Of a DNA stretch of 64,000 nucleotides, positions 17,842 to 26,195 are shown piece after piece (the stretch's first letter is position 1; each line of letters starts with the position of its first letter). Under the pieces are notes generated by a model. That model searched no databases. It was not told where the DNA came from and worked only from the letters and a program-made list of their open reading frames with translations. This DNA is from Mycoplasmatota bacterium (GTDB taxonomy: Bacteria; Bacillota_I; Bacilli_A; MAG-NZ), in assembly GCA_018394315.1 (NCBI GenBank), contig CP074575.1, forward strand, positions 124,001-188,000. Direction: 5' to 3'. A program made the position numbers and the translations under genes.

Positions 17842-20006
17842 TATTTTCTATTTTTGATTAAAGATGTTGCTACATGAAGTCCCTTTGTTCCTCTACCGAA
17901 TGCATCATCTACACCCGTTTCTAAAGCTAAGTCCCTAGAAACTTGAGTACCACCGGCAATAATCTGGATCTTATCCCTAACCCCTTTTTCGGTAGCATAA
18001 TCATGCGCCTTTTTCATGGTACGGTAATGAATATCATCATGAGAAATTATTGTAGACATTAAAACAGCTTCTACATCTAATTCAATGGCTGCATCAATTA
18101 ATTTTTCTATCGAACAAGATGTTCCTAAATAATGAATATCTATTCCATATTTCTCGATACCACCATGTTTAATATCGATAATTTCTCTTAACCCTACGGA
18201 ATGTTCATCTTCACCCACTGTAGCAGCTACTATAGTCATAGACTTTTTCTTAATCGCATCACGAATTTCGTCTTCACTTAAAACAGGAATTTTTTTTGGT
18301 ATTACTAATTTTGAAATATCGATATCAAAATCAACTTTACCTTTAAGTTGAATTCTACTTCCCTCAACTGGATGTAAAACTTCTTTATGAATTACCTCAA
18401 CCTCACTTAGATTCATTATCTTACCAATCTCGATAGCTGCATATTCTGCAGTACGAATATCAGTAGGTAAGGTAATATCCACCTGAACAGTACCATCTGC
18501 AAGCCACTCAACTTCTGGTTTCAGTAAATTAGAGTTTCTATACTTCTTTGTTTCATCTAATCTTAAATATACATTATCAGATTCATCCAACTCATCTATA
18601 AATACGATTTTTTCAGGTTTTTCTAAAGTACAACCATCTATTAAGTCAGATGGATTATCCACTCCGTACTGAGCAAAGTTATTATATCCAAAATGTGCTG
18701 ACACTGGAGCTAAATAATCTTCATCTCTTTCATAAACACTTCCACTACTTAATCCACCATCTATTTCACGAGCAATACCATCAGCATTTCGTTCTGGATA
18801 CTCTCCTGAATCAACGAACATTCCAGCTTCTACAGCTTCGAAATATCCACCGTATTCTAAAACCTCTTCCATAAACAATATCGCACGCTCTTGAATTTCT
18901 CTTTTCGTCTCATATAAATAACCTGAGTCTTTCAATTCAACCATGCTTAAAATGTCATCCATACCAATCATTGCTTGTTTAGCTGTATCAGTAGCTTCAA
19001 TGTTATACATATGCCAAGGAACATTTCTACCTTCATCAGGTGTGATTGTTGATTGAATATCAGCACTCGTTAACTTTGATATCAATAAATTTAAAACATG
19101 AGTAACAGTCGCTTCACGAGTGCTTGAATCCATATACTTAGTATTCATCTGAGCTCTCATTTTATAGTCAGAGAAGAATTCTCTTAAAGCAACTGCATAC
19201 GGTAAATTCAATTTTAAATCAGGTGCAGGAGGTGCAGCTGGAGGTACAGTACTTAAAGCTATATCCTCTTTATTCATACCTGACCTTTCACTAAACACAG
19301 AGTTAATCGCATGTTGAACTAATAATTCAGGCATAACTTTCCATGCATCTCTTGCTGTAGCGTTTGCATTATGCGCGCCATCAATTTGAAGAATATTAGC
19401 TGATGCCATAATCTTCTTACTTTCAGCAGCATCTACAAACGAACGAATCATATTTATATTTCTATATAAAACATTATATTGAGGGTCTTGGTGAGCTCCG
19501 TTAACACCCTCTTCTGCAAACATAACTGCAATCTCTGGACCAGCAACACCAGATACGTATGAATGATAATTTAGTGGTCTTCCCACTTCTTCTTCAATCA
19601 TGTCTAGAGCTTTTCTTTGAGCTCTAACTTGTTTTCTAGTTACTGGGATTCCCCCGATTCCTTGAGGAGTACCTTCAAGCAATCCATCAAAATGTGATTG
19701 TCCTGCAGTTCTAATAACCATCAAATGATCAGCACCATGCCAGGCTGCCATTCTCATTCTTCTTATATCATCCTCAAACCTTCCTGATGCAATTTCAGTA
19801 GTGATAACCGAATCAGGTTGAGGGTCTATATCATTTAAATTTCTCGCTCCAGGTAAAGCGATACTATTCTTCATTGGTTTTGATGCATCTTGATAAGTAA
19901 ATGGTCCATACTCAAAACTACCTTTTTCACGCCATGTCCATCCTTTTCTCTTTGGACGGTAATTTTCTAAATTAGATAAAATCTCTCTTATATCTAGTTT
20001 CTTCAT
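17841..20006 (-). CDS. oraE: D-ornithine 4,5-aminomutase, large (E) subunit
   Basis: A 721-residue catalytic subunit that uses adenosylcobalamin and PLP to move the delta-amino group of D-ornithine, giving (2R,4S)-2,4-diaminopentanoate. The cobalamin-binding Rossmann domain is at the C-terminus. Its DxHxxG motif is DEHSVG at residues 600-605, with axial His602. The later SxL-like segment (VLMSTIISHDD) and the GG-like segment (IIAGGTQVSRD) are also present. The N-terminal domain contains LPGARNLNDIDPQPD and HGADHLMVIRTAGQSHFDG, typical of OraE. Length is close to characterised enzymes (~730). It overlaps oraS by one base. Confidence 0.97.
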   Translation of the reverse strand: MKKLDIREILSNLENYRPKRKGWTWREKGSFEYGPFTYQDASKPMKNSIALPGARNLNDIDPQPDSVITTEIASGRFEDDIRRMRMAAWHGADHLMVIRTAGQSHFDGLLEGTPQGIGGIPVTRKQVRAQRKALDMIEEEVGRPLNYHSYVSGVAGPEIAVMFAEEGVNGAHQDPQYNVLYRNINMIRSFVDAAESKKIMASANILQIDGAHNANATARDAWKVMPELLVQHAINSVFSERSGMNKEDIALSTVPPAAPPAPDLKLNLPYAVALREFFSDYKMRAQMNTKYMDSSTREATVTHVLNLLISKLTSADIQSTITPDEGRNVPWHMYNIEATDTAKQAMIGMDDILSMVELKDSGYLYETKREIQERAILFMEEVLEYGGYFEAVEAGMFVDSGEYPERNADGIAREIDGGLSSGSVYERDEDYLAPVSAHFGYNNFAQYGVDNPSDLIDGCTLEKPEKIVFIDELDESDNVYLRLDETKKYRNSNLLKPEVEWLADGTVQVDITLPTDIRTAEYAAIEIGKIMNLSEVEVIHKEVLHPVEGSRIQLKGKVDFDIDISKLVIPKKIPVLSEDEIRDAIKKKSMTIVAATVGEDEHSVGLREIIDIKHGGIEKYGIDIHYLGTSCSIEKLIDAAIELDVEAVLMSTIISHDDIHYRTMKKAHDYATEKGVRDKIQIIAGGTQVSRDLALETGVDDAFGRGTKGLHVATSLIKNRK

Positions 20007-20368
20007 TAGAATTTCTCCTTAAGCAAATCTATGTGCTTACCTTCAACTAATTCCATCCCTGCTTGGCGTATAGGAATTCCTAATTTAGAAGAAATGAAGT
20101 ATACAACATGTCCAGCACCTTTTTTCATTAAATCAAGATCAATAACCTTATCGACTATTTGCTTAATTTCAATTGAAGAGAATCCCATTCTAAGTAATAC
20201 ACTTCTTTCAATTGAAGGAGAAGTGTTATTTTTAGCTAAATCAACTAATGGATCAACGATTTTATTAGCTAACTTCCAGAATCTTTCCTTAAGTTCTTTA
20301 TCGCTTAAATTCTTTAGTTCATTACGACGATTTAAAAAATCATCTTCTCGTCTAACTACTTTACTCAT
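20006..20368 (-). CDS. oraS: D-ornithine 4,5-aminomutase, small (S) subunit
   Basis: A 120-residue partner of OraE, as expected in length for the family. Recognisable segments are LKERFWKLANKIVDPLVDLA, SIERSVLLRMGFSSIE and GAGHVVYFISSKLG. The subunit is required for the heterotetrameric aminomutase and is thought to stabilise PLP and cobalamin binding in OraE. AAGGAG precedes the ATG, 19 bp after the DegV-type gene. The stop shares a base with the oraE start (TAATG). Confidence 0.95.
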   Translation of the reverse strand: MSKVVRREDDFLNRRNELKNLSDKELKERFWKLANKIVDPLVDLAKNNTSPSIERSVLLRMGFSSIEIKQIVDKVIDLDLMKKGAGHVVYFISSKLGIPIRQAGMELVEGKHIDLLKEKF

Positions 20369-20387
20369 CTAAAATCTCCTTATTAAA

Positions 20388-21239
20388 TTATTTTACTTTG
20401 GGAATAAACCCTAGACAAATTGCACCTGGACCAGAATGAGATCCAACTGCTGGTGTTAATGGATAATCAAAAACATTATGTATATCTTTTTCCTTAAGTA
20501 ACTCTCTAATAACAGTGCATTGTTCTGGATTATTTGCGTGTATCAATATATATTCACCATCAATACCTTTTGTTTCTTCTAAGACTTTCTCTACAACTCT
20601 ATTTATAGCCTTTTTAAGTGTTCTAATCTTCTCTACAGAAACAACTTTTCCATCTCTAGTTAATTCTAATAAGGGCTTGATTTTCATCATACTCCCAATA
20701 AAGCCACTTGCATTAGACAAACGTCCGTTCTTAACTAGATATTTTAATTCAGGAACCGCAAAAACAAGTCTAGCGTTTTCTTGAATATAATCTAAAACAG
20801 GAATAATTTCTTCAATGCTTTTCCCTTCACTAATCATTCTTGAAGCTTCTATAGCTATGTATGCCTCAAGGTATGCTACAGTTTTTGAGTCATAAACTGT
20901 AACTTTTAAGTCTTCTATCATATCAGCAGCAATCAAACAACCTTGATATATTCCACTTAAAGCAGATGAAATTGTTATAACTAAAATCTCTTCATATCCT
21001 TTTTCACGACACTTCTTAAAAACTTCTAATATCGAACCTGTCGATGGTTGTGCCGTTTTTGGCATTACATCAGGATTTGACTCTATTTTTCTGTAAAACT
21101 CTTCAGCAGTTATTTCTAAATAATCCACAAATTCTTCTTCACCAAAAAGTACTGTTGATCTAATCACTTCAATATCATAAGGATGATCAACATAATCAAC
21201 ACCTGCATTGGTACATACTACTACACCTATTTTGCTCAT
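20388..21239 (-). CDS. DegV-family fatty-acid-binding protein within the ornithine operon
   Basis: A 283-residue DegV-family protein. It contains DSKTVAYLEAYIAIEASRMI near residue 125, the LKYLVKNGRLSNASGFIGSM lipid-pocket region near 166-185 and a C-terminal GSHSGPGAICLGF. DegV/FakB proteins bind fatty acids and can present them to the fatty acid kinase FakA, which is not in this window. The gene lies between ortB (adjacent bases) and oraS (19 bp), so it is co-transcribed with ornithine fermentation genes. Why it is there is unknown. Its ATG is preceded by GGGGGAG within the end of ortB. Confidence 0.9.
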   Translation of the reverse strand: MSKIGVVVCTNAGVDYVDHPYDIEVIRSTVLFGEEEFVDYLEITAEEFYRKIESNPDVMPKTAQPSTGSILEVFKKCREKGYEEILVITISSALSGIYQGCLIAADMIEDLKVTVYDSKTVAYLEAYIAIEASRMISEGKSIEEIIPVLDYIQENARLVFAVPELKYLVKNGRLSNASGFIGSMMKIKPLLELTRDGKVVSVEKIRTLKKAINRVVEKVLEETKGIDGEYILIHANNPEQCTVIRELLKEKDIHNVFDYPLTPAVGSHSGPGAICLGFIPKVK

Positions 21240-22637
21240 TTAAATCTCCCCCAATAATTTTTCTAATTTATTTTTATCGATCCTCAATTCTTCACATAAA
21301 TAATCTGTGTCAACTAGATTATTTTTCGTTAAAGAGTGTACTTTTATTACACTTCTTAAATAACTTTTTCTTAAATCATCTATATTTAGCTTTCTTGCGC
21401 TTATTAGTGATGGATTTCTTGGTAAAATAATTGATTTACCTGGAACTTCATCCTTAGGATTTCCAAATTCAACATTGATTCCATTTTCAATAGCAAACGA
21501 TAATTGTGGTTGAATATGCTTACCAGCACCAGTATATTCTGTTTCCTGAACGACAATTATTTCGTCTTCTTTCATCTTTTGCGCTAAGCTAAACGCAACA
21601 GCTAACGAAGTATTTCCTGCTGGACCTCTTTCTAAACCCTCAAGCTCAGCGAGCATTTCAGTAACAAAAAAGACTTCTCCTTGAGATACAGTATAATACT
21701 CATCCATATATCTTAAAGGTCTACCTGCACTTCTTGGAACATCACTTCTGTCTGGATTTATACTAAATGGTATCCCAAATCCAGTATGACCAGTTGTAAA
21801 TGATTTCTTATTAAAATCTTTATCACTTGCCATATGTAATCCACTTAAATTGACACTAGCAGCAATAACCAAACTATCAGCGTTAGCTCTTAAAAGTCCT
21901 CTAGCTGTACCAGTTAAATTTCCACCACCAGCGTTCGTACAAACGACAGACTCAGGAAACTTACCATATTTTTCCTTAGTTTGTATTGCTAACTCATAAC
22001 CTAATGTTTCTACTCCACCAATACCAAATGGAGTGTATAAACTAGCGTTAAAATAACCAGTTTCCTCTAAAAGTAATAATAATTGATAAAAGAGTTCTGG
22101 ACCAACAGTTAGTCTTACAACTTCAGCACCAAACGCTTCACACTTTCTGGCTTTTTCTATGATTTCGGGTTGACCCTTTAATTCAGAATCATAACATTCC
22201 TGTACAATAATACATTTAAGACCATGTTTAGCAGCTTGAGATGCTACAGCAGCTCCGTAATTCCCACTAGTAGCCGCAATAACACCCTTAAATCCTAATT
22301 TCTTAGCATGATACACACTAATTGATGCTCTTCTTGCTTTGAATGATCCGCTAGCATTACACGCTTCATCTTTAAGTAAGATTTTTGCACCATATCCCGG
22401 TTTTGCATATTTTCTAGCAAGCTTAGTAATATTTTTAAGATCTAACAATGGAGTGTTCCCTACACCATTATCTCTTTGAATAGTTTCCATTAAATCATAA
22501 TCATATCCAGTACTATCCATCATTTTTTCAAAATCAAAACCAATTCCATCATTTTCAAATTCTTTATAGTCCAATCCAACAGACTTTAGTAATATTTCAT
22601 TTTTTCTAGCCATTATAGCTTCATATGTTTTATCCAT
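21240..22637 (-). CDS. ortB: 2-amino-4-ketopentanoate thiolase, beta subunit
   Basis: A PLP-dependent fold-type II protein resembling threonine synthase and tryptophan-synthase beta. It is the beta subunit of the enzyme that cleaves 2-amino-4-ketopentanoate with CoA to acetyl-CoA and D-alanine. The PLP lysine lies in CNASGSFKARRASIS at about residue 100, the phosphate-binding loop is TNAGGGNLTGTARG near residue 240, and GNTPLLDL is near 61. I place the start at 22637, overlapping the ortA stop as ATGGATAA; an ATG nine bases upstream at 22646 is also possible. The protein is 465 residues. Confidence 0.94.
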   Translation of the reverse strand: MDKTYEAIMARKNEILLKSVGLDYKEFENDGIGFDFEKMMDSTGYDYDLMETIQRDNGVGNTPLLDLKNITKLARKYAKPGYGAKILLKDEACNASGSFKARRASISVYHAKKLGFKGVIAATSGNYGAAVASQAAKHGLKCIIVQECYDSELKGQPEIIEKARKCEAFGAEVVRLTVGPELFYQLLLLLEETGYFNASLYTPFGIGGVETLGYELAIQTKEKYGKFPESVVCTNAGGGNLTGTARGLLRANADSLVIAASVNLSGLHMASDKDFNKKSFTTGHTGFGIPFSINPDRSDVPRSAGRPLRYMDEYYTVSQGEVFFVTEMLAELEGLERGPAGNTSLAVAFSLAQKMKEDEIIVVQETEYTGAGKHIQPQLSFAIENGINVEFGNPKDEVPGKSIILPRNPSLISARKLNIDDLRKSYLRSVIKVHSLTKNNLVDTDYLCEELRIDKNKLEKLLGEI

Positions 22638-22920
22638 CAATTTCATCTCTTAAAATTTCCTTGATTTTCATAATATGCGAAACATAATTACCATAACCTA
22701 ATTCATAAGTTGGATTTTCCTTAATCAATATACCCTTAACAACTCTACCTGTAATAGTCTTAATGCTAACTTCTTCTTTCAAATCAGCATCATTGACCAA
22801 AAAACCTTTTACAAACATTTCATAAGGAACTTTCTTTGTCTCTTCCGGAATTTTTGCAGTTCTATCTTCAGAACTTAACACAATAATATGTACTTCTACA
22901 TATGAATCTTTTCGTATCAC
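22630..22920 (-). CDS. ortA: 2-amino-4-ketopentanoate thiolase, alpha subunit
   Basis: A small subunit of the thiolase, with family segments VEVHIIVLSSEDR, KKVPYEMFVKGFL and the C-terminal YELGYGNYVSHIMKIKEIL. I choose the GTG at 22920, giving 96 residues that begin MIRKDSYVEV as in relatives. AGAAG lies 7 bp upstream, and a probable -10 box at 22957-22962 would place transcription start downstream of the alternative ATG at 22965. The longer form would add 15 residues with no ribosome binding site. It is the first gene of the ornithine operon and overlaps ortB. Confidence 0.9.
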   Translation of the reverse strand: MIRKDSYVEVHIIVLSSEDRTAKIPEETKKVPYEMFVKGFLVNDADLKEEVSIKTITGRVVKGILIKENPTYELGYGNYVSHIMKIKEILRDEIDG

Positions 22921-22956
22921 ATTATCACTTCTTTCATACAGAATTTTCCACTTTTT

Positions 22957-22962
22957 ATTATA
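22957..22962 (-). promoter_or_regulatory. Probable -10 box of the ornithine/arginine operon
   Basis: TATAAT on the minus strand, about 37 bp upstream of the ortA GTG and just after the MFS terminator. The -35 region is poor, which could mean that an activator is needed. Confidence 0.45.
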
Positions 22963-22998
22963 CATTGAAATTATTTTTATGTATATGCTTTATAGAAG

Positions 22999-23020
22999 AA
23001 AAAAAGCGACTATTGTCGCT
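22999..23020 (-). terminator. Terminator of the MFS gene
   Basis: On the minus strand agcgac and gtcgct form a perfect 6-bp GC-rich stem with a four-base loop, followed by seven Ts. It separates the MFS gene from the ornithine operon. Confidence 0.88.
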
Positions 23021-23022
23021 AA

Positions 23023-24285
23023 TTAGTCTACGCTTCTTAAATAACCTCTAATGTTCTTATTTGACATAAAGAAAATCATAATAAGAAAAACAATAGTGAT
23101 ATTTGAAACTAACAACACTTGAATTCCTGCTACTTGAATTAAGAATCCACCAAGTAGCGTTGCAAGTGGAATTGCAGCTCTACTCATAGTATCAATTACA
23201 CTATAAGCTCTACCCCTAAATTCTTGATCTATTGTGATAGCAAATGCTGTACCAATAGGTATATTTAAATACATCAGAAGAATTCCTTCAAAGAACATCA
23301 ATCCAATTATTAACCCATAGAATAGGTTAAATTCAATTTTCCCACTTAGGATAAAATTAAATAGAATAGCCACAAAAATAAAAACTAAAGCCATTAGAGG
23401 CATTCCTGTATATTGAGCTTTCATAACACTAAGTTTTCTCGCAATATTTCCAATTACAATTGCTCCAACCAAAGTACCAATCGCCGCAGAAACCTGAACT
23501 AGCGAATACTGAAAAACTGTAGTCTTTAATAATTGATTGAACATATATGGAAATGCATTAACAGTCAAAGGAACAAAAGCGAAATTTAGGAGCAATATCC
23601 CTATCATGAGTGACATTAGCCCTCTTTTATTGAATAAGTATTTAAAGCCAACTTTTAAATCAATAAGTCCCTCTTTAACAGTAAGTCTTTCAGCACTCTT
23701 CTTGTAACTATACTTAATAAATATTTCTGACATTCCAGAAAATACAAATGTAAGACCGTTAATAATAAAAATCCCTGTAATTCCTATAATATCATAGAGT
23801 AATCCAGTTAATGTAAGTCCTATAATGGTTTGTAAACTGTGTATCATACTCATTGAGGCATTTGCGGCTTGTAAATCCTCCTCATCAACTATATCTACTT
23901 GTAAGCTACTCACTGCAGGTCCAAAAAATGCTCCATTAATAGATAAAATTATCGTAGCCACATAAAGTACTATCATAGTCGTTGATAAGCTTAAATCTTG
24001 ATAAATAAAGTAACCTGCACCTAAAATAACGATACCTCTAATAAAATCTGTAATATATACTATTTTAACCTTATTAAATCTATCAGCTATTACTCCACAA
24101 AACGGAGTTAATAATAAAGAAACTATTCCTCCAGTAGCTATATAAATAGCAGACTGTAATGCGCTTTTAGTCAATTCAAGTATAAACCAAGCAACACCAA
24201 GATTATAGAATGTGTTTCCAATGCTTGATACTAAATTACCAAAGAATAATAAAGAAAAATTCTTATTGGTAAATACCTTTTTCAT
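23023..24285 (-). CDS. MFS transporter (MFS_3 / enterobactin-exporter-like)
   Basis: A 420-residue major facilitator with about twelve hydrophobic segments. The N-terminus FTNKNFSLLFFGNLVSSIGN and the loop motif FCGVIADRFNKVKI, the family's G-x3-D-R signature, place it near the MFS_3 group of putative drug or siderophore exporters (YfmI/YxiO-like). Substrate and direction cannot be told. GGGGGATGG precedes the ATG, and the gene is flanked by a long intergenic region upstream and a terminator downstream. It is therefore probably expressed alone and unrelated to the ornithine operon. Confidence 0.85.
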   Translation of the reverse strand: MKKVFTNKNFSLLFFGNLVSSIGNTFYNLGVAWFILELTKSALQSAIYIATGGIVSLLLTPFCGVIADRFNKVKIVYITDFIRGIVILGAGYFIYQDLSLSTTMIVLYVATIILSINGAFFGPAVSSLQVDIVDEEDLQAANASMSMIHSLQTIIGLTLTGLLYDIIGITGIFIINGLTFVFSGMSEIFIKYSYKKSAERLTVKEGLIDLKVGFKYLFNKRGLMSLMIGILLLNFAFVPLTVNAFPYMFNQLLKTTVFQYSLVQVSAAIGTLVGAIVIGNIARKLSVMKAQYTGMPLMALVFIFVAILFNFILSGKIEFNLFYGLIIGLMFFEGILLMYLNIPIGTAFAITIDQEFRGRAYSVIDTMSRAAIPLATLLGGFLIQVAGIQVLLVSNITIVFLIMIFFMSNKNIRGYLRSVD

Positions 24286-24865
24286 ATTCCATCCCCCAAA
24301 AAACTACCTGTAATCACTTTATAAATAATAAATTGGTCATATTCTAACAAAATATATTCATTATAATAATACTACTTACACTATAATATCACAAATTTTT
24401 CCATATTTATAGAGGAAAAAGAAATCAATAGAATGTATATAGTACCGAATTTTTCAATTTGACAGCTTTCTACAAGCATATTTTCAAAATCTTTACTACA
24501 TTCTATATATTTCTAGGGAGAATAACTTTATCTACTTAAGGCATTACAAGAAGCAATATATGGTGTTAAGTCTAGTATAAATCAACTTTCTATTATAAAT
24601 TGTGGCCCGAATTCTTGTGATAAGATTTTCAAAACATAATTACTTCTCCATTTCAAACTAAAAAACAATAAAACATTCCACAGGGAATGTTTTACCTTAC
24701 TAGATATAGAATTTTAAAATAACAGGTAATTAACTAAATTTGACACTATATCTTTTCTTCTTTCTGAAAGAAGTTAATCAACGTTAATAACAAACTTCAA
24801 TTCTAGTTTTTATAACCAAAACCATATATAAAATGTACACATATTATCCCCTCCTACTCTTAACA
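24286..24865. other. 580-bp intergenic region with no intact gene
   Basis: AT-rich sequence between two minus-strand genes. It should contain the promoter of the MFS gene near its left end, although I see no convincing boxes. A hairpin with a minus-strand T-rich tail is at 24669-24693. A short open stretch without a start codon at 24526-24639 on the plus strand encodes a peptide ending INCGPNSCDKIFKT that could be a gene remnant. I recognise no RNA gene or insertion sequence. Confidence 0.5.
24669..24693 (-). terminator. Hairpin, probable terminator of the PadR/HAAS operon
   Basis: A perfect 9-bp stem (aaacattcc/ggaatgttt) with a short loop. The minus-strand side continues into a T-rich tail. 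It lies about 175 bp beyond the HAAS gene stop. Confidence 0.55.
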
Positions 24866-25714
24866 TTAATAGCTTCTGTCATTCTTTGCATTATCTTCAC
24901 CATACATTATTACGCCAGCAATCGGAATTATCAGGAATAACAACCAGGTTGGATGCCATATATCAAATACAATTCCAATCACTGAATAAATCACTGCTGA
25001 ACCAATACTAATCCAACTCATGATTCTTTCTCTTGTTTCCAATAGTTCACTATTATTAAAGACAGATATTTGTACATGCCCTGAATATACACCTAATATA
25101 AATGGTACAAAGAATACTATCCAATTATGGTTTAGAATTTCATATGTATCCATATATAAGTAAGCAATTGATGTAATAATAATAATTACAGCAAGCAATA
25201 TATTCTTAGGATTTTCTCTATCTACAAACAATCCTAGAATTGGAATTATCATAAACATTAACCAGGTTGGATGCCAAATGTCATACATAAATCCGTATAC
25301 AAGATATATCGAAACTACGACCATTGGCGATAGAGATGTTAGAAACGTCATAGTCGTCATAGTTCTTCTAGTGCCTACAATTGCCGTAATTGGTACAATC
25401 ATAAATACTAGCCAAGTTGGATGCCATAAATCGAATCCAAATCCAAGTAAAGCATATATTATACCTGCAATAAAAGGTGATAACGCGGTTAGCCTGGTAC
25501 TACCATAATCAACCTTTCGTTCATCCTTCAGACACTTCGCTATAGCCTTAGGCGAACCTAATCGATTAATAATGTCTATCTCAGACATTCCATTCTCTAT
25601 CGCCTCTTCAATAATCGCTTCATGATCACTGATAATATCTTCAACTACATCTCTTCTTAATTCGTAATAATATAGATACTCTTTTAACTTTTTAATAAAC
25701 TCTAATCTATTCAT
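24866..25714 (-). CDS. HAAS-domain (DUF1700-like) membrane protein with tandem WHPTW modules
   Basis: A 282-residue protein. Residues ~1-65 form a soluble helical HAAS/DUF1700 domain (NRLEFIKKLKEYLYYYELRR, NRLGSPKAIAKCLKDE). Such domains accompany PadR regulators. The remainder is membrane-embedded and built of repeats of about 50-75 residues. Three contain the motif FD(L/I)WHPTWL-x-F-(M/L)-I-(V/I)-PI and a degenerate fourth reads YEILNHNWIVFFVPFI. The ATG overlaps the PadR gene by 8 bp, so the two are co-translated. PadR-HAAS pairs are thought to sense envelope stress or antimicrobials. The function of the repeat module is unknown to me. Confidence 0.82.
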   Translation of the reverse strand: MNRLEFIKKLKEYLYYYELRRDVVEDIISDHEAIIEEAIENGMSEIDIINRLGSPKAIAKCLKDERKVDYGSTRLTALSPFIAGIIYALLGFGFDLWHPTWLVFMIVPITAIVGTRRTMTTMTFLTSLSPMVVVSIYLVYGFMYDIWHPTWLMFMIIPILGLFVDRENPKNILLAVIIIITSIAYLYMDTYEILNHNWIVFFVPFILGVYSGHVQISVFNNSELLETRERIMSWISIGSAVIYSVIGIVFDIWHPTWLLFLIIPIAGVIMYGEDNAKNDRSY

Positions 25715-26024
25715 ATTTCCCCTCCATAATTTTTAAAACACTAGCTATAAACATATTCCATGATTCTTCTAATTCAACGAATTTCTTTTTACCTAGGTCT
25801 GTAATATTAAAATACTTTCTAGGAGCCCCTACTCCTACATTCTTCTTTTCAATAACTAAGAAACCATCATTGGTCAATCTCCTTAGAATAGGGTAAATTG
25901 TATTCTCGTTTACATCTAGGTCATTGCTAATTACTTCTAGTATTTCATATGTACTCATAGCTCTTGAACTTAGAATTTTCATAACACAAAGCTCAACTAC
26001 ACCCCTTTTAAATTGAGAATTCAA
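25707..26024 (-). CDS. PadR-family transcriptional regulator
   Basis: A 105-residue PadR-like winged-helix repressor of the short type: NSQFKRGVVELCVMKILSSR, then STYEILEVIS, the recognition-helix region NENTIYPILRRLTNDGFL, the wing GAPRKYFNIT and a C-terminal dimerisation helix. I choose the TTG at 26024 because GGAGGTGA lies 5 bp upstream and relatives begin with N-S-Q-F-K-R. A GTG extension to 26057 would run through the operator. It is co-transcribed with the HAAS membrane protein. Three gtgta-type palindromes cover its promoter, so it is probably autorepressed. Confidence 0.9.
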   Translation of the reverse strand: MNSQFKRGVVELCVMKILSSRAMSTYEILEVISNDLDVNENTIYPILRRLTNDGFLVIEKKNVGVGAPRKYFNITDLGKKKFVELEESWNMFIASVLKIMEGKYE

Positions 26025-26046
26025 TATAATCACCTCCGTGTTTTTT

Positions 26047-26111
26047 GTGTAGTACACTATTATAATATACTATTAATGTGTAAAACGCAATAACTTTTTT
26101 GTGTTTTACAC
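26047..26111 (-). promoter_or_regulatory. padR promoter with three PadR-type operator elements
   Basis: Related elements gtgtagtacac (26047-26057), gtgtaaaacgc (26079-26089) and gtgttttacac (26101-26111) surround a candidate minus-strand promoter, TTGCGT-17 bp-TATTAT, which overlaps the middle element. The first is a perfect palindrome. The intergenic region also carries the promoter of the divergent DUF401 gene. Confidence 0.6.
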
Positions 26112-26195
26112 AAAAAAAATAATTTTGCCTTTCACTATGCATATTCCTTACTAAGGAGTATAATATATTTTGGGTGTAACTAGGGGAGAAAGATT

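Noticed and set aside
20031-20372. Long open frame on the plus strand opposite oraS
   Set aside because: It is the antisense shadow of oraS, has no ribosome binding site and no family content. The same applies to the other plus-strand frames across the ornithine, liv and AOR operons.
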